From: Verrucomicrobiota bacterium
Lineage (GTDB): Bacteria > Verrucomicrobiota > Verrucomicrobiia > Verrucomicrobiales > Verrucomicrobiaceae
Length of the DNA: 10,356 nt
Direction of reading: 5' to 3'
NCBI GenBank assembly: GCA_009885275.1
Contig: VFKY01000390.1
Span: forward strand, 1-10,356
Shown: piece after piece, positions 1-6,643 of the stretch
How the letters are laid out: the number at the start of each line of letters is the position of its first letter
Position numbering within the stretch: the first letter of the stretch is position 1
Translations under genes and position numbers: made by a program
Notes under the pieces: generated by a model
Databases searched by the model: none
Told to the model about the DNA's origin: nothing
Seen by the model: only the letters and a program-made list of their open reading frames with translations

Positions 1-573
1 ATACTACCTAATATTCCTTTTGGAGTTCAGACCGGGCAATTGGATATCCCGTTTTGCATTAACATGAATCCAAGCACCCAACTGATGGTGTTGAATGATA
101 TTATTGCTTCGTTGGCTGGTGTCGGTATCCCCAAGTTAGTGGTGTTCAACGGGCATGGTGGAAACGATTTTAAATCCCTGTTGCGTGAGCTTCAGGTAAA
201 ATGGCCTCAAGTGTTCCTCAGCACTGTTTTTTGGGCAAATATCAATATTGGAACAGATATTTTTGAAATTGCGGGTGATCATGCAGATGAGAAAGAAACC
301 AGTATGATGCTTCATTTGCATCCTGAACTTGTTCTGTCGAAAAAGGATTGGGGCGATGGATCTACTCATGCATGGCGATTACAGGCGATGCGTGAAAAAT
401 GGGCATGGGCGCAGCGGTCTTGGACTCAAGCTACCGTCGATACCGGTAGTGGTAATCCACATCTTGCGAGTGCAGATAAGGGGGAACTCTTTGTCCGTAC
501 GATTACTGAAAAGTTTGCCGCATACCTAGTTGAGTTGGCAGCAACCGATGTAACAGATCTCTATGAATCGTGA
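1..573 (+). CDS. Creatininase-family amidohydrolase (5' partial)
   Basis: The frame is open from the first base to the TGA at 571-573 and gives 190 residues with the N-terminus missing, so the TTG at 40 is not a real start. Two creatininase-family blocks are visible: NGHGGN at about residues 50-55 of the fragment, and GDHADEKETS at 92-101, which corresponds to the HAGExETS metal-site block. A final NPHLASADKGE block near residue 152 matches the usual end of the fold. Known members are metal-dependent cytoplasmic hydrolases acting on creatinine or similar amides, for example formamide intermediates in cofactor synthesis. The real substrate cannot be read from sequence. The first metal ligands should lie in the missing part. 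The gene converges on the minus-strand cupredoxin gene, with a hairpin between them. Confidence 0.88.
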   Translation: MLPNIPFGVQTGQLDIPFCINMNPSTQLMVLNDIIASLAGVGIPKLVVFNGHGGNDFKSLLRELQVKWPQVFLSTVFWANINIGTDIFEIAGDHADEKETSMMLHLHPELVLSKKDWGDGSTHAWRLQAMREKWAWAQRSWTQATVDTGSGNPHLASADKGELFVRTITEKFAAYLVELAATDVTDLYES

Positions 574-583
574 TACTTGTTCG

Positions 584-626
584 CACACGAAAAAAGCTGC
601 GATCAATGATCGCAGCTTCAAGTGTG
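584..626 (-). terminator. Rho-independent terminator, probably shared by convergent genes
   Basis: A perfect 11-bp stem (594-604 with 608-618) has a 3-nt loop. A second 5-bp arm (CACAC 584-588 with GTGTG 622-626) can extend it across an internal loop. On the minus strand the stem runs straight into a T-tract (complement of A590-A595), the classic layout for ending the cupredoxin gene that stops at 644. On the plus strand only two Ts follow, so it would end the creatininase transcript less efficiently. Confidence 0.8.
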
Positions 627-643
627 AATGATTGAGGAGCTGA

Positions 644-1219
644 CTACTCCACCTTCATTAAACCATTCATGATCATTGCATGACCAGGAAAAGTGCAGAG
701 ATAGGGATAATCACCTTTTTCCGCTGGAGCCGTGAATTCGAGGGTTTCGCTTTCCTTGATATTTAGAAGTTTGGTATGCTGCAGAACATCGGGTGATTCA
801 GGAATAAAGCCCTTACCCATCCATTTCGCCATGTCGGTCATCATGCCATTTGCCAGTGCTATAATGCTATCTTTGGTTCCTGCTTTGCACAGCACGAGAT
901 TGTGTTGGAGTGGTGTGGCACTTTCATTGGCGAAGGTAAGCTTCACCTTTTGACCGGGTTTCACAGAGAAGCTGGTGATGTCATAGGACATGGGATTAGC
1001 AATGCCGGGCTTGATATTAATGACCGCCACATCACCGCTTGATGCAGAGGGGGCCACTGTGGTTACTACCGCACTCGTTGGCTTGGCGGCTTTGATACCG
1101 CCTATAATCAAAATTGATCCAGAAACTAATGCAAATGCTGCAAAGCCAAATCCAATAACAACATTGGCTATATTCCAAAAGCCGTTCTCTTGATCGTGTG
1201 TGTCGTGATGTGTTTCCAT
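644..1219 (-). CDS. Membrane-anchored azurin-like cupredoxin
   Basis: This is a 191-residue protein with a short His/Asp-rich N-terminus, one hydrophobic helix at about residues 17-42, an Ala/Ser/Thr linker to about 62, and a C-terminal blue-copper domain. The type 1 copper ligands can be placed: His106 in LQHNLVL, and Cys175, His180 and Met184 in YLCTFPGHAMIM. Their spacing (5 then 4) equals that of azurin, and the HTKLL segment at 148-152 also has an azurin counterpart. It is therefore probably an electron carrier held on the outer face of the cytoplasmic membrane; its redox partners are unknown. I chose the ATG at 1219. A GTG at 1243 would add eight residues. Neither start has a Shine-Dalgarno sequence. 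The gene lies 63 nt downstream of the membrane protein gene on the same strand and ends just before a strong terminator. Auracyanin-like function is an alternative reading. Confidence 0.88.
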   Translation of the reverse strand: METHHDTHDQENGFWNIANVVIGFGFAAFALVSGSILIIGGIKAAKPTSAVVTTVAPSASSGDVAVINIKPGIANPMSYDITSFSVKPGQKVKLTFANESATPLQHNLVLCKAGTKDSIIALANGMMTDMAKWMGKGFIPESPDVLQHTKLLNIKESETLEFTAPAEKGDYPYLCTFPGHAMIMNGLMKVE

Positions 1220-1282
1220 AGTGTAAGAGTTGCAAAGAAGCACAGCTCAGAGTGAGGTCAAGATGAGTCACGAATTCGCAGT

Positions 1283-1942
1283 TTATTCTCTTCTGAACTC
1301 TTTTATCTGACTCTCCCATATCGCGGTAGCACTGTGATTGGGCAAATGTGTGTGTAGCCAATTTACGGTATCCCTTACTGCTTGGAGAAGGGGTTCTTGT
1401 GCTTGTGGAAAACGTTCAAGGCTTTGTTTCAACATTAATAGAGCAGGCTCAGTGTCAATATTAGCGGCAAGAATGCGTATTTTTAATGCGGCAGTGGAAA
1501 CGTCGTCGGTTAGGTCGTTTTGTTCCTGCATCTCTTTAAGAGCTTGCGCGGCCATCCCAAGATCAAGATAGCCTTCAAGAATCCCTATGGTCGTGCTTTC
1601 TTGATCTAAGGCGAGTGGCATATCTTTAAATATAATGCCTTGTAGTCTTTGTGCGGATATTGCACCAGATTCTTGATCTTCATTTTCTTGAGTTGCCATG
1701 TAAACCCAACCGTCGCCTTCTTTACCAAGTCGCCAGTGATTGATCGCTAGTAAGATGAACACACCAATCAAAGCACAAGTCGTTTCCAGAATGAATGGTG
1801 TGGAGAAGATTGAGAATAAAATTGCAGCCGTATCTCGAGAGACTTCACGAGCAGTGGGATTGAGCAGCAGTAAAACTGCGTAAGCCATGATGCCAAGGAA
1901 GCTCCAGAGTATTGGCCAAAAATAGTGTCGAAAATGAGCCAT
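1283..1942 (-). CDS. Hypothetical two-helix membrane protein with TPR-like tail
   Basis: I do not recognise this 219-residue protein. It has two hydrophobic helices (about residues 8-28 and 48-69), then a probably cytoplasmic, acidic, helix-rich region. The stretch at about 116-140 (GYLDLGMAAQALKEM) has the spacing of a tetratricopeptide helix pair, and 150-195 looks like further amphipathic helices. This suggests a membrane-tethered protein-interaction module rather than an enzyme; no catalytic motif is visible. The start is an ATG at 1940-1942 without a Shine-Dalgarno sequence. It lies 91 nt downstream of ftsK and 63 nt upstream of the cupredoxin gene, all on the minus strand, so co-transcription is possible. 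The gap from ftsK holds a 6-bp hairpin (2008-2025) without a T-tract. Confidence 0.7.
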   Translation of the reverse strand: MAHFRHYFWPILWSFLGIMAYAVLLLLNPTAREVSRDTAAILFSIFSTPFILETTCALIGVFILLAINHWRLGKEGDGWVYMATQENEDQESGAISAQRLQGIIFKDMPLALDQESTTIGILEGYLDLGMAAQALKEMQEQNDLTDDVSTAALKIRILAANIDTEPALLMLKQSLERFPQAQEPLLQAVRDTVNWLHTHLPNHSATAIWESQIKEFRRE

Positions 1943-2033
1943 TAAGTTAAGTGGTAGGATGCCAGATTCAGGCTGTCCCTAGTTTACACTTAAAATCGAT
2001 CATGACACCTGAGATTTTCCTCAGGCAACAAGA

Positions 2034-4559
2034 TTAAAGCTCCACAAGAATTTCGCGAGGCTTTGCACCATCTCCAGGGCCAATGATGCCACGGTCCTCG
2101 AGCATATCCATCATGCGTGCGGCACGGGTATAACCAAGTCTTAAGCGGCGCTGAATTAGGCTCGTTGAAGCTTTCTTCTCTGTGCGTATCACATCAAGTA
2201 CGCGCTCCAAAATGGCCTCATCTTCAGGCGTTATCTCATCACCATCTTCTCCATCGCCATCTTCAGAGCGGTCTTGCAAGGTGGTTTCAAAAACGGGCTT
2301 TCCTTGACGGCATGAAAAATCGACAAGACCTTGAATTTCGTCATCCGTGACCATGGTTCCTTGAGCGCGAATAAGCTGACTGGTGCCAGGTGGTAGATAA
2401 AGCATATCACCTTTTCCGACAAGTCGATCGGCTCCTTTACGATCTAGGATCACGCGACTATCCAGAGCACTGGCTACCTGAAAGGCAATGCGGCACGGCA
2501 CGTTAGCTTTAATGATGCCTGTGACAACATCGGCGCGAGGTGTTTGAGTGGCTAGAATGAGATGAATTCCCGCGGCTCGTGCTTTTTGTGCGATTCGAGC
2601 AATAGCAACTTCGATATCTGCTGGAGCTGTTTGCATGAGGTCCGCAAGCTCATCAACAATGACCACAATGTAGGGCATGGAGTCCGGTATTTCCATCTCA
2701 GGATTCTTTCGTCGTGGTGGCTCTGAGTGCCCCTGCCACACAGATGAATCAGTGGTGTCAGTGCGAAAGTCTGGTTCGTCCTCTGGATCGAGCCCCGCTC
2801 CTGATCCGGCTCCTACTAAAGTTGATTTGTTACCGGCTCCGACGCGAGTGGTGGTGCGGCTAATTGCCTTGCGGGTATTGAAAGAGTCGAAGTTACGACA
2901 CCCCTCATGTGCAAAAATTTGATATCGTTTCTCCATCTCATTTACGACCCAACGCAAGGCGAGTAAGGCGAGTTTCGGATCGGTGACTACGGGAAGTGCG
3001 AGATGTGGCAGATCTTTGTAGCCTTGCATTTCTACGACCTTGGGATCGATCATAATGAAACGAAGTTCATCAGGGGCAAAGCGGCACAGAAGACTCGTTA
3101 TGATGCTGTTGATGCAGACGGATTTCCCGCTGCCGGTGGCCCCCGCTACAAGGAGGTGTGGCATGGTAGCAAGATCAGCGATGATAGCTTTGCCATAAAC
3201 ATCCTTGCCTAAGGCAATGGGTATTTTTGACTTTCCATTTTGAAAGGCTTCATCCTCTAGAAGTTCTCGTATTGGTACAACGACTTTTTCGAGATTGGGC
3301 AACTCAATGCCTACGGTGTCCTTGCCCGGAATAGGTGCTAGGATGTTGATGCGTTCTGCTCGTGTGGCTCTTGCGATGTCGGGCTCAAGATTCGCAATAC
3401 GGCTCACACGCAACCCTTCGCTTGGATAGACCTCATAGCGGGTGATGGCGGGCCCTTTAGTGATATCGCCTGCGGTCACATTAATGCCGAAGGTTGAAAG
3501 CGTTTTGATGATGTTCTGTTGCGTGACACGAAGGAACATTTCATCCTCTGGATTCCGCTCAACGACTGGTGGCCAGGCCAGCAAGTCCAGTGGTGGCATT
3601 TTATAAGTTTTGAAACGCGCAGTTAGACTTGTTGGGGGAGCAAAGGCGATTCGTTCATCCTTTTGTTCCTGTCGCTTTTGCCATACCTCAGCTAGTTGAG
3701 GCTTGGCTTTGGAAGTTTTGGGCGCTGACGAGTCGATGATCTTGGGCAAAGGTTGCACTGGAGGCAATTCAAGCTGCTGCGGTTTGTTGGAAGCAGAAGG
3801 AAGATTGTTATCATTAAAGTCATCCATGATGGACTTGCGTCTGCGTGGGACTTCGACTTTATCAATTGCTGTTCTATTTGTGGAGCGTAACGCATTTTCT
3901 ACGGCTTCCAGTTTGCGCAGTTTTCTTTCGGACCACCAATGTTCGAGGAATTTGATGAATGATGCCTTAAGATGGATGAATAATTGTACTGGGTGAAGTC
4001 CGGTGACAAAGATCAGACCAGTTAGATAGGAGGTGGTGAGTGAGATTAAAGAGCCAGTCTCACCCAGAATCCCGACCAGAAGCGTGCCCCCCAGCACATA
4101 ACCTAATCCTCCACCGGCACCGTAAGGGCTGACGTTTTTGTTGTCCCATTTCCACAGGGTTTGTAAATAAAGGATGGCCGCGGCACTCGCCACCATGATA
4201 GTGAATCCGATCCATGCTCGAAGTGAGATGTGAGCACGTGTGGTGAGTTTGTTAACTCCAAACCAAGCGAGACACATCGGAATGACATAGTTTGCTCCGC
4301 CAAACATCCAGAAAGTATAGCCGCCAAGCAGCGATCCGAGGCGCCCCATTAAGTTGTTTGCTTGAAGGGATGGTGTGTCAGAGATGGCGAGATGACACCA
4401 TACGGGCATATCTGCCGGATCATAAGTGATGAGTGCTAAGAGATAGCACAGGGCTGTTGTAAGAAAAACAACACCCGTTATGATATGCCAGGTAGGACTT
4501 TCTACAGTAGGCTCTGTGGAGCGACTGCGAGACTGGCGTTGTGAGGTTTGGGAAGACAT
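2034..4559 (-). CDS. ftsK: DNA translocase FtsK/SpoIIIE
   Basis: This is an 841-residue ATP-driven double-stranded DNA pump that clears and segregates chromosomes at the division septum. The N-terminal quarter holds about four to five membrane helices (roughly residues 24-46, 78-102, 112-132 and 150-190). A charged and proline-rich linker follows (about 205-320). The motor domain carries Walker A GATGSGKS at 473-480 and Walker B VVIVDELAD at 632-640. The C-terminal gamma winged helix (about 783-841, with GYTRAARMMDML) reads DNA orientation motifs in known FtsK. Two oddities are a Gly/Asp-rich insertion of about 60 residues before Walker B, and TQTPR where E. coli and Bacillus have TQRPS. I chose the ATG at 4559. 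A TTG at 4679 would add 40 residues unlike any FtsK N-terminus. The gene is divergent from manA and heads a possible three-gene run. Confidence 0.97.
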   Translation of the reverse strand: MSSQTSQRQSRSRSTEPTVESPTWHIITGVVFLTTALCYLLALITYDPADMPVWCHLAISDTPSLQANNLMGRLGSLLGGYTFWMFGGANYVIPMCLAWFGVNKLTTRAHISLRAWIGFTIMVASAAAILYLQTLWKWDNKNVSPYGAGGGLGYVLGGTLLVGILGETGSLISLTTSYLTGLIFVTGLHPVQLFIHLKASFIKFLEHWWSERKLRKLEAVENALRSTNRTAIDKVEVPRRRKSIMDDFNDNNLPSASNKPQQLELPPVQPLPKIIDSSAPKTSKAKPQLAEVWQKRQEQKDERIAFAPPTSLTARFKTYKMPPLDLLAWPPVVERNPEDEMFLRVTQQNIIKTLSTFGINVTAGDITKGPAITRYEVYPSEGLRVSRIANLEPDIARATRAERINILAPIPGKDTVGIELPNLEKVVVPIRELLEDEAFQNGKSKIPIALGKDVYGKAIIADLATMPHLLVAGATGSGKSVCINSIITSLLCRFAPDELRFIMIDPKVVEMQGYKDLPHLALPVVTDPKLALLALRWVVNEMEKRYQIFAHEGCRNFDSFNTRKAISRTTTRVGAGNKSTLVGAGSGAGLDPEDEPDFRTDTTDSSVWQGHSEPPRRKNPEMEIPDSMPYIVVIVDELADLMQTAPADIEVAIARIAQKARAAGIHLILATQTPRADVVTGIIKANVPCRIAFQVASALDSRVILDRKGADRLVGKGDMLYLPPGTSQLIRAQGTMVTDDEIQGLVDFSCRQGKPVFETTLQDRSEDGDGEDGDEITPEDEAILERVLDVIRTEKKASTSLIQRRLRLGYTRAARMMDMLEDRGIIGPGDGAKPREILVEL

Positions 4560-4787
4560 GTCGAATGTGTCCGTAGCTAACTCTAGGGCTCTAAAAGACT
4601 TCGTGGAGAATAGCTTAGGACTGTCAAATGGTAAACATATATTAAATTTATGAAAGTCAGCTATACGGAAAATGACCAATTATTGAAAGTGCGAGCCGCG
4701 GAGATTCCATTCATGTTACAAGCCGAGTGGTGACAAATGACTTTAACAGATCACTTTCAACAGCCCTAAAGCCCTTTTTCGTTTCAC
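4560..4787. promoter_or_regulatory. Divergent intergenic region between ftsK and manA
   Basis: This 228-bp gap must carry promoters for both directions. On the minus strand there is a perfect TTGACA (4622-4627), well placed for ftsK, but no convincing -10 lies 16-18 nt away. On the plus strand, TTAACA (4743-4748) with TAAAGC (4767-4772), 18-nt spacer, would give manA a leader of only about 10 nt. TTGAAA (4683-4688) with TCCATT (4706-4711) is an alternative. All these boxes are weak matches. No operator or riboswitch was recognised. Confidence 0.4.
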
Positions 4788-5759
4788 ATGATTTCATCAG
4801 CTAAACCTTCGATAATTCGCTTTGCTCCTCTTTATCAAGAGAGGGTTTGGGGTGGGCGCAATCTAGAGTCGCTTTTTGGCCGTAAACTTCCCAAGAGAGA
4901 TACTCTTTATGGTGAAAGCTGGGAGATTTGTGATCGCCCCGAAGCTCAGTCAGTAGTTATTGGAGGCGAGTTTAGTGGATGGTCTTTGCATGATTTGTGG
5001 CAGAAGGCGCGCGAAGAAATTTTTGGAGCACATTATAAAAATCACGCCGCAGAGCGTTTTCCGCTCTTGATCAAGATTCTCGATGCGCAGGAGAATCTCT
5101 CCGTTCAGGTTCATCCAGACGACGAGACAGCTGCCTTGGTGGATGGTGAAGCCAAGAGTGAAGCTTGGTTTGTCACGCATGCGAAGCCGCAAGCAAAACT
5201 CTATGTAGGGCTTCACGCCGGCACCACGCGAGAGGTATTTTTAAAGAGTATCGAAGACGGCACTGTCATGAATCATGTGAATGCTTGTGAAGTGGATGCA
5301 GGGGATTGCTTCGATATTCCCGGGGGCACGCTCCATGCTATCGGAGCTGGCTTGGTTATCTTCGAGATCCAACAAAACAGCGACACGACATATCGTGTTT
5401 TTGATTGGAATCGACTTGGTCTAGATGGCAAATCACGCCCTCTGCATATAGAACAGTCGATGAAGGTTTTAGATTTTGAATCTGCGCCCAGTATTGCTAA
5501 CAGGCGGAAGAATGACGGGTTACTTGGAAATAAGCATTTTCAGTTGGAGCTGATTAAGTTGAAGCGGTCAGAAAAGCATGAGCTATCAAAGGTTTCTAAG
5601 TTCTTGATTGGCGCTGTAGTTTCGGGCGAGATTATAATTTGTGGTGAAGTTTTCAATCGAGGCGATTTTTTTCTTATACCTGCCGGACTTATGGAAAGTG
5701 CATCTATTGTCATTGTTGCAACCTCGGGGGACGCGTCTCTATTACGGATAAGTCTTTAA
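4788..5759 (+). CDS. manA: Mannose-6-phosphate isomerase, class I (short type)
   Basis: This cytoplasmic zinc enzyme interconverts fructose 6-phosphate and mannose 6-phosphate, feeding GDP-mannose and surface polysaccharide synthesis or mannose use. The 323-residue length fits the short Bacillus-type class. Expected zinc ligands are visible: Gln107 and His109 in SVQVHPDD, Glu125 in KSEAW, and His183 in GGTLHAIGAG. The conserved catalytic arginine is probably Arg203 in TTYRVFDWNR. The N-terminal VWGG block (20-23) is also typical. The C-terminal cupin-like part (about 240-323) is much less conserved to my eye. The start is the ATG at 4788; no Shine-Dalgarno sequence precedes it. It stands alone, divergent from ftsK, and an 82-bp gap with its own promoter candidate separates it from the cytochrome gene, so it is probably monocistronic. 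Confidence 0.94.
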   Translation: MISSAKPSIIRFAPLYQERVWGGRNLESLFGRKLPKRDTLYGESWEICDRPEAQSVVIGGEFSGWSLHDLWQKAREEIFGAHYKNHAAERFPLLIKILDAQENLSVQVHPDDETAALVDGEAKSEAWFVTHAKPQAKLYVGLHAGTTREVFLKSIEDGTVMNHVNACEVDAGDCFDIPGGTLHAIGAGLVIFEIQQNSDTTYRVFDWNRLGLDGKSRPLHIEQSMKVLDFESAPSIANRRKNDGLLGNKHFQLELIKLKRSEKHELSKVSKFLIGAVVSGEIIICGEVFNRGDFFLIPAGLMESASIVIVATSGDASLLRISL

Positions 5760-5792
5760 ATAAAGTGACTGCACATCGCGAGTTTCTTTCAC

Positions 5793-5821
5793 TTGACCAA
5801 ATCAAATCGCCATCAATTATT
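5793..5821 (+). promoter_or_regulatory. Candidate sigma70-type promoter for the cytochrome gene
   Basis: TTGACC (5793-5798, 5 of 6 to consensus) is followed after 17 nt by ATTATT (5816-5821, about 3 of 6). Transcription would start near 5829, leaving a leader of roughly 13 nt. A 6-bp inverted repeat (AAGTGA 5763-5768 with TCACTT 5789-5794) overlaps the -35 box. Confidence 0.35.
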
Positions 5822-5841
5822 GCGTTAACTTATCCCTATCA

Positions 5842-6273
5842 ATGAACAAATACATCATGACCCTGCTCGTGGCCGCTTCATCCAGCGGTCTTGCCCTTCT
5901 CGCTGAACCTCCTGTCGCCCAAGCGGGTGCCAAAGTGGATTTTGAGAAGCAAATGCTACCGGTTTTCAAAGCTAAATGTTTTAAGTGCCATCAAAAAGAG
6001 CACACAGATGAAAAAGGAGCACTCAAGAAACCCAAGGGTGGTCTTGTCATGGATAGTGCCGAAGGTCTAAAAAAAGGCGGCAAAGAATCCAAAGAAAAGA
6101 CGCTTGTCGCTGGTAAAGCAGATGAAAGCACTCTTTACAAGTCAGTCATGCTTCCAGTGAGTGATGATGCCGCCATGCCTCCTGATGGCAAAGGTGATCC
6201 GTTGACTGATGCTGAAAAGGAACTGCTCAAAAATTGGATTAATCAAGGTGCCGAGTTTGGGGCTTGGAAATAA
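5842..6273 (+). CDS. Secreted single-haem cytochrome c, planctomycete type
   Basis: This 143-residue protein begins with a Sec signal peptide (basic MNK, hydrophobic core to about 21, likely cleavage after AQA at 26-28). One c-type haem site follows, CFKCH at 46-50 (Cys46, Cys49, proximal His50). The likely distal ligand is Met112 in AAMPPDG. The C-terminal helix pattern (LTDAEKELLKNWINQGAEF) is typical of the planctomycete cytochrome C domain. That domain is usually found fused to much larger proteins in Planctomycetes and Verrucomicrobia; here it stands alone and fills the whole mature protein. The mature chain is very lysine-rich. The role is inferred to be electron transfer in the periplasm or at the cell surface; partners are unknown. 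The start is an ATG at 5842 without a Shine-Dalgarno sequence. It appears to be a single-gene unit with its own promoter candidate and terminator. Confidence 0.88.
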   Translation: MNKYIMTLLVAASSSGLALLAEPPVAQAGAKVDFEKQMLPVFKAKCFKCHQKEHTDEKGALKKPKGGLVMDSAEGLKKGGKESKEKTLVAGKADESTLYKSVMLPVSDDAAMPPDGKGDPLTDAEKELLKNWINQGAEFGAWK

Positions 6274-6303
6274 GTAAAACATTTCATTGCCCGCAGCTTC
6301 ATG

Positions 6304-6360
6304 CTCCAAGTCGAAAGCTCTGTCTGATAAAGATATGGCGAGTAAGCTTGGAGTTTTTTT
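6304..6360 (+). terminator. Probable rho-independent terminator after the cytochrome gene
   Basis: CTCCAAG (6304-6310) pairs perfectly with CTTGGAG (6347-6353), and seven Ts follow at once (6354-6360). The 36-nt loop is long, but CTC (6318-6320) can pair with GAG (6340-6342) inside it to give a stacked second stem. It lies 30 nt after the cytochrome stop codon. Confidence 0.55.
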
Positions 6361-6411
6361 GTCATTATTGATTTTATCTCCGTGAAAGCCTGACGCATTC
6401 CCAAAAAGTCC

Positions 6412-6439
6412 TTGCGTCCGTCCTGATGTCGTTTATTCT
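6412..6439 (+). promoter_or_regulatory. Candidate promoter for the small basic protein gene pair
   Basis: TTGCGT (6412-6417, 3 of 6) is followed after 16 nt by TATTCT (6434-6439, 4 of 6). A start near 6446 would give a leader of about 33 nt before the ATG at 6479. It sits between the terminator ending at 6360 and the next gene, so a promoter is expected here, but the exact boxes are a weak match. Confidence 0.35.
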
Positions 6440-6478
6440 GCACGCCCTTTTTAACGGCAACCTTCAATTAATTCCATC

Positions 6479-6637
6479 ATGTCTCAACATAGCAGTCTCA
6501 AGTCTTCTGGCGGCAGCGTCGGTGCTAAGCGTAGTGTCCTTAAGCGCGGGGAACGTGTTAAGCTCATGAAAGCTCGTGGTCAGTGGAAGGAAGGTCGTAG
6601 CCCCTACAATCTCCCCAAGACCAAGTCTGAGGTTTAA
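6479..6637 (+). CDS. Small basic protein, Chlamydiae/Verrucomicrobia family
   Basis: This is a 52-residue, strongly basic protein starting MSQHSSLKSSGG and ending NLPKTKSEV. The pattern MSxHSSL, then GAKRxVLKRxERVxL, then GQWKEG and LPKTK fits a short family I recall as confined to Chlamydiae, Verrucomicrobia and Lentisphaerae (TIGRFAM TIGR04137, cited from memory). No enzyme motif, membrane helix or signal peptide is present. The size and charge resemble ribosomal accessory or RNA-binding proteins, and the gene lies only 6 nt upstream of an rRNA pseudouridine synthase. A role at the ribosome or with rRNA is therefore plausible but unproven. The ATG at 6479 has no Shine-Dalgarno sequence. It supports the phylum assignment better than any other gene here. 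Confidence 0.9.
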   Translation: MSQHSSLKSSGGSVGAKRSVLKRGERVKLMKARGQWKEGRSPYNLPKTKSEV

Positions 6638-6643
6638 GCTCTG

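Noticed and set aside
1032..1361. A 109-codon minus-strand frame bridging the cupredoxin and membrane protein genes.
   Set aside because: It overlaps both supported genes in a different frame on the same strand and its protein has no recognisable or plausible composition.
2008..2025. A CCTGAG/CTCAGG hairpin downstream of ftsK as a terminator.
   Set aside because: The 6-bp stem has no T-tract on the minus strand and would be a poor intrinsic terminator.
4560..4679. A 40-residue upstream extension of FtsK from a TTG codon.
   Set aside because: The extension does not resemble FtsK N-termini, TTG is a rare start, and the ATG at 4559 begins a normal Ser/Arg-rich leader before the first membrane helix. 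The open frame is probably chance.
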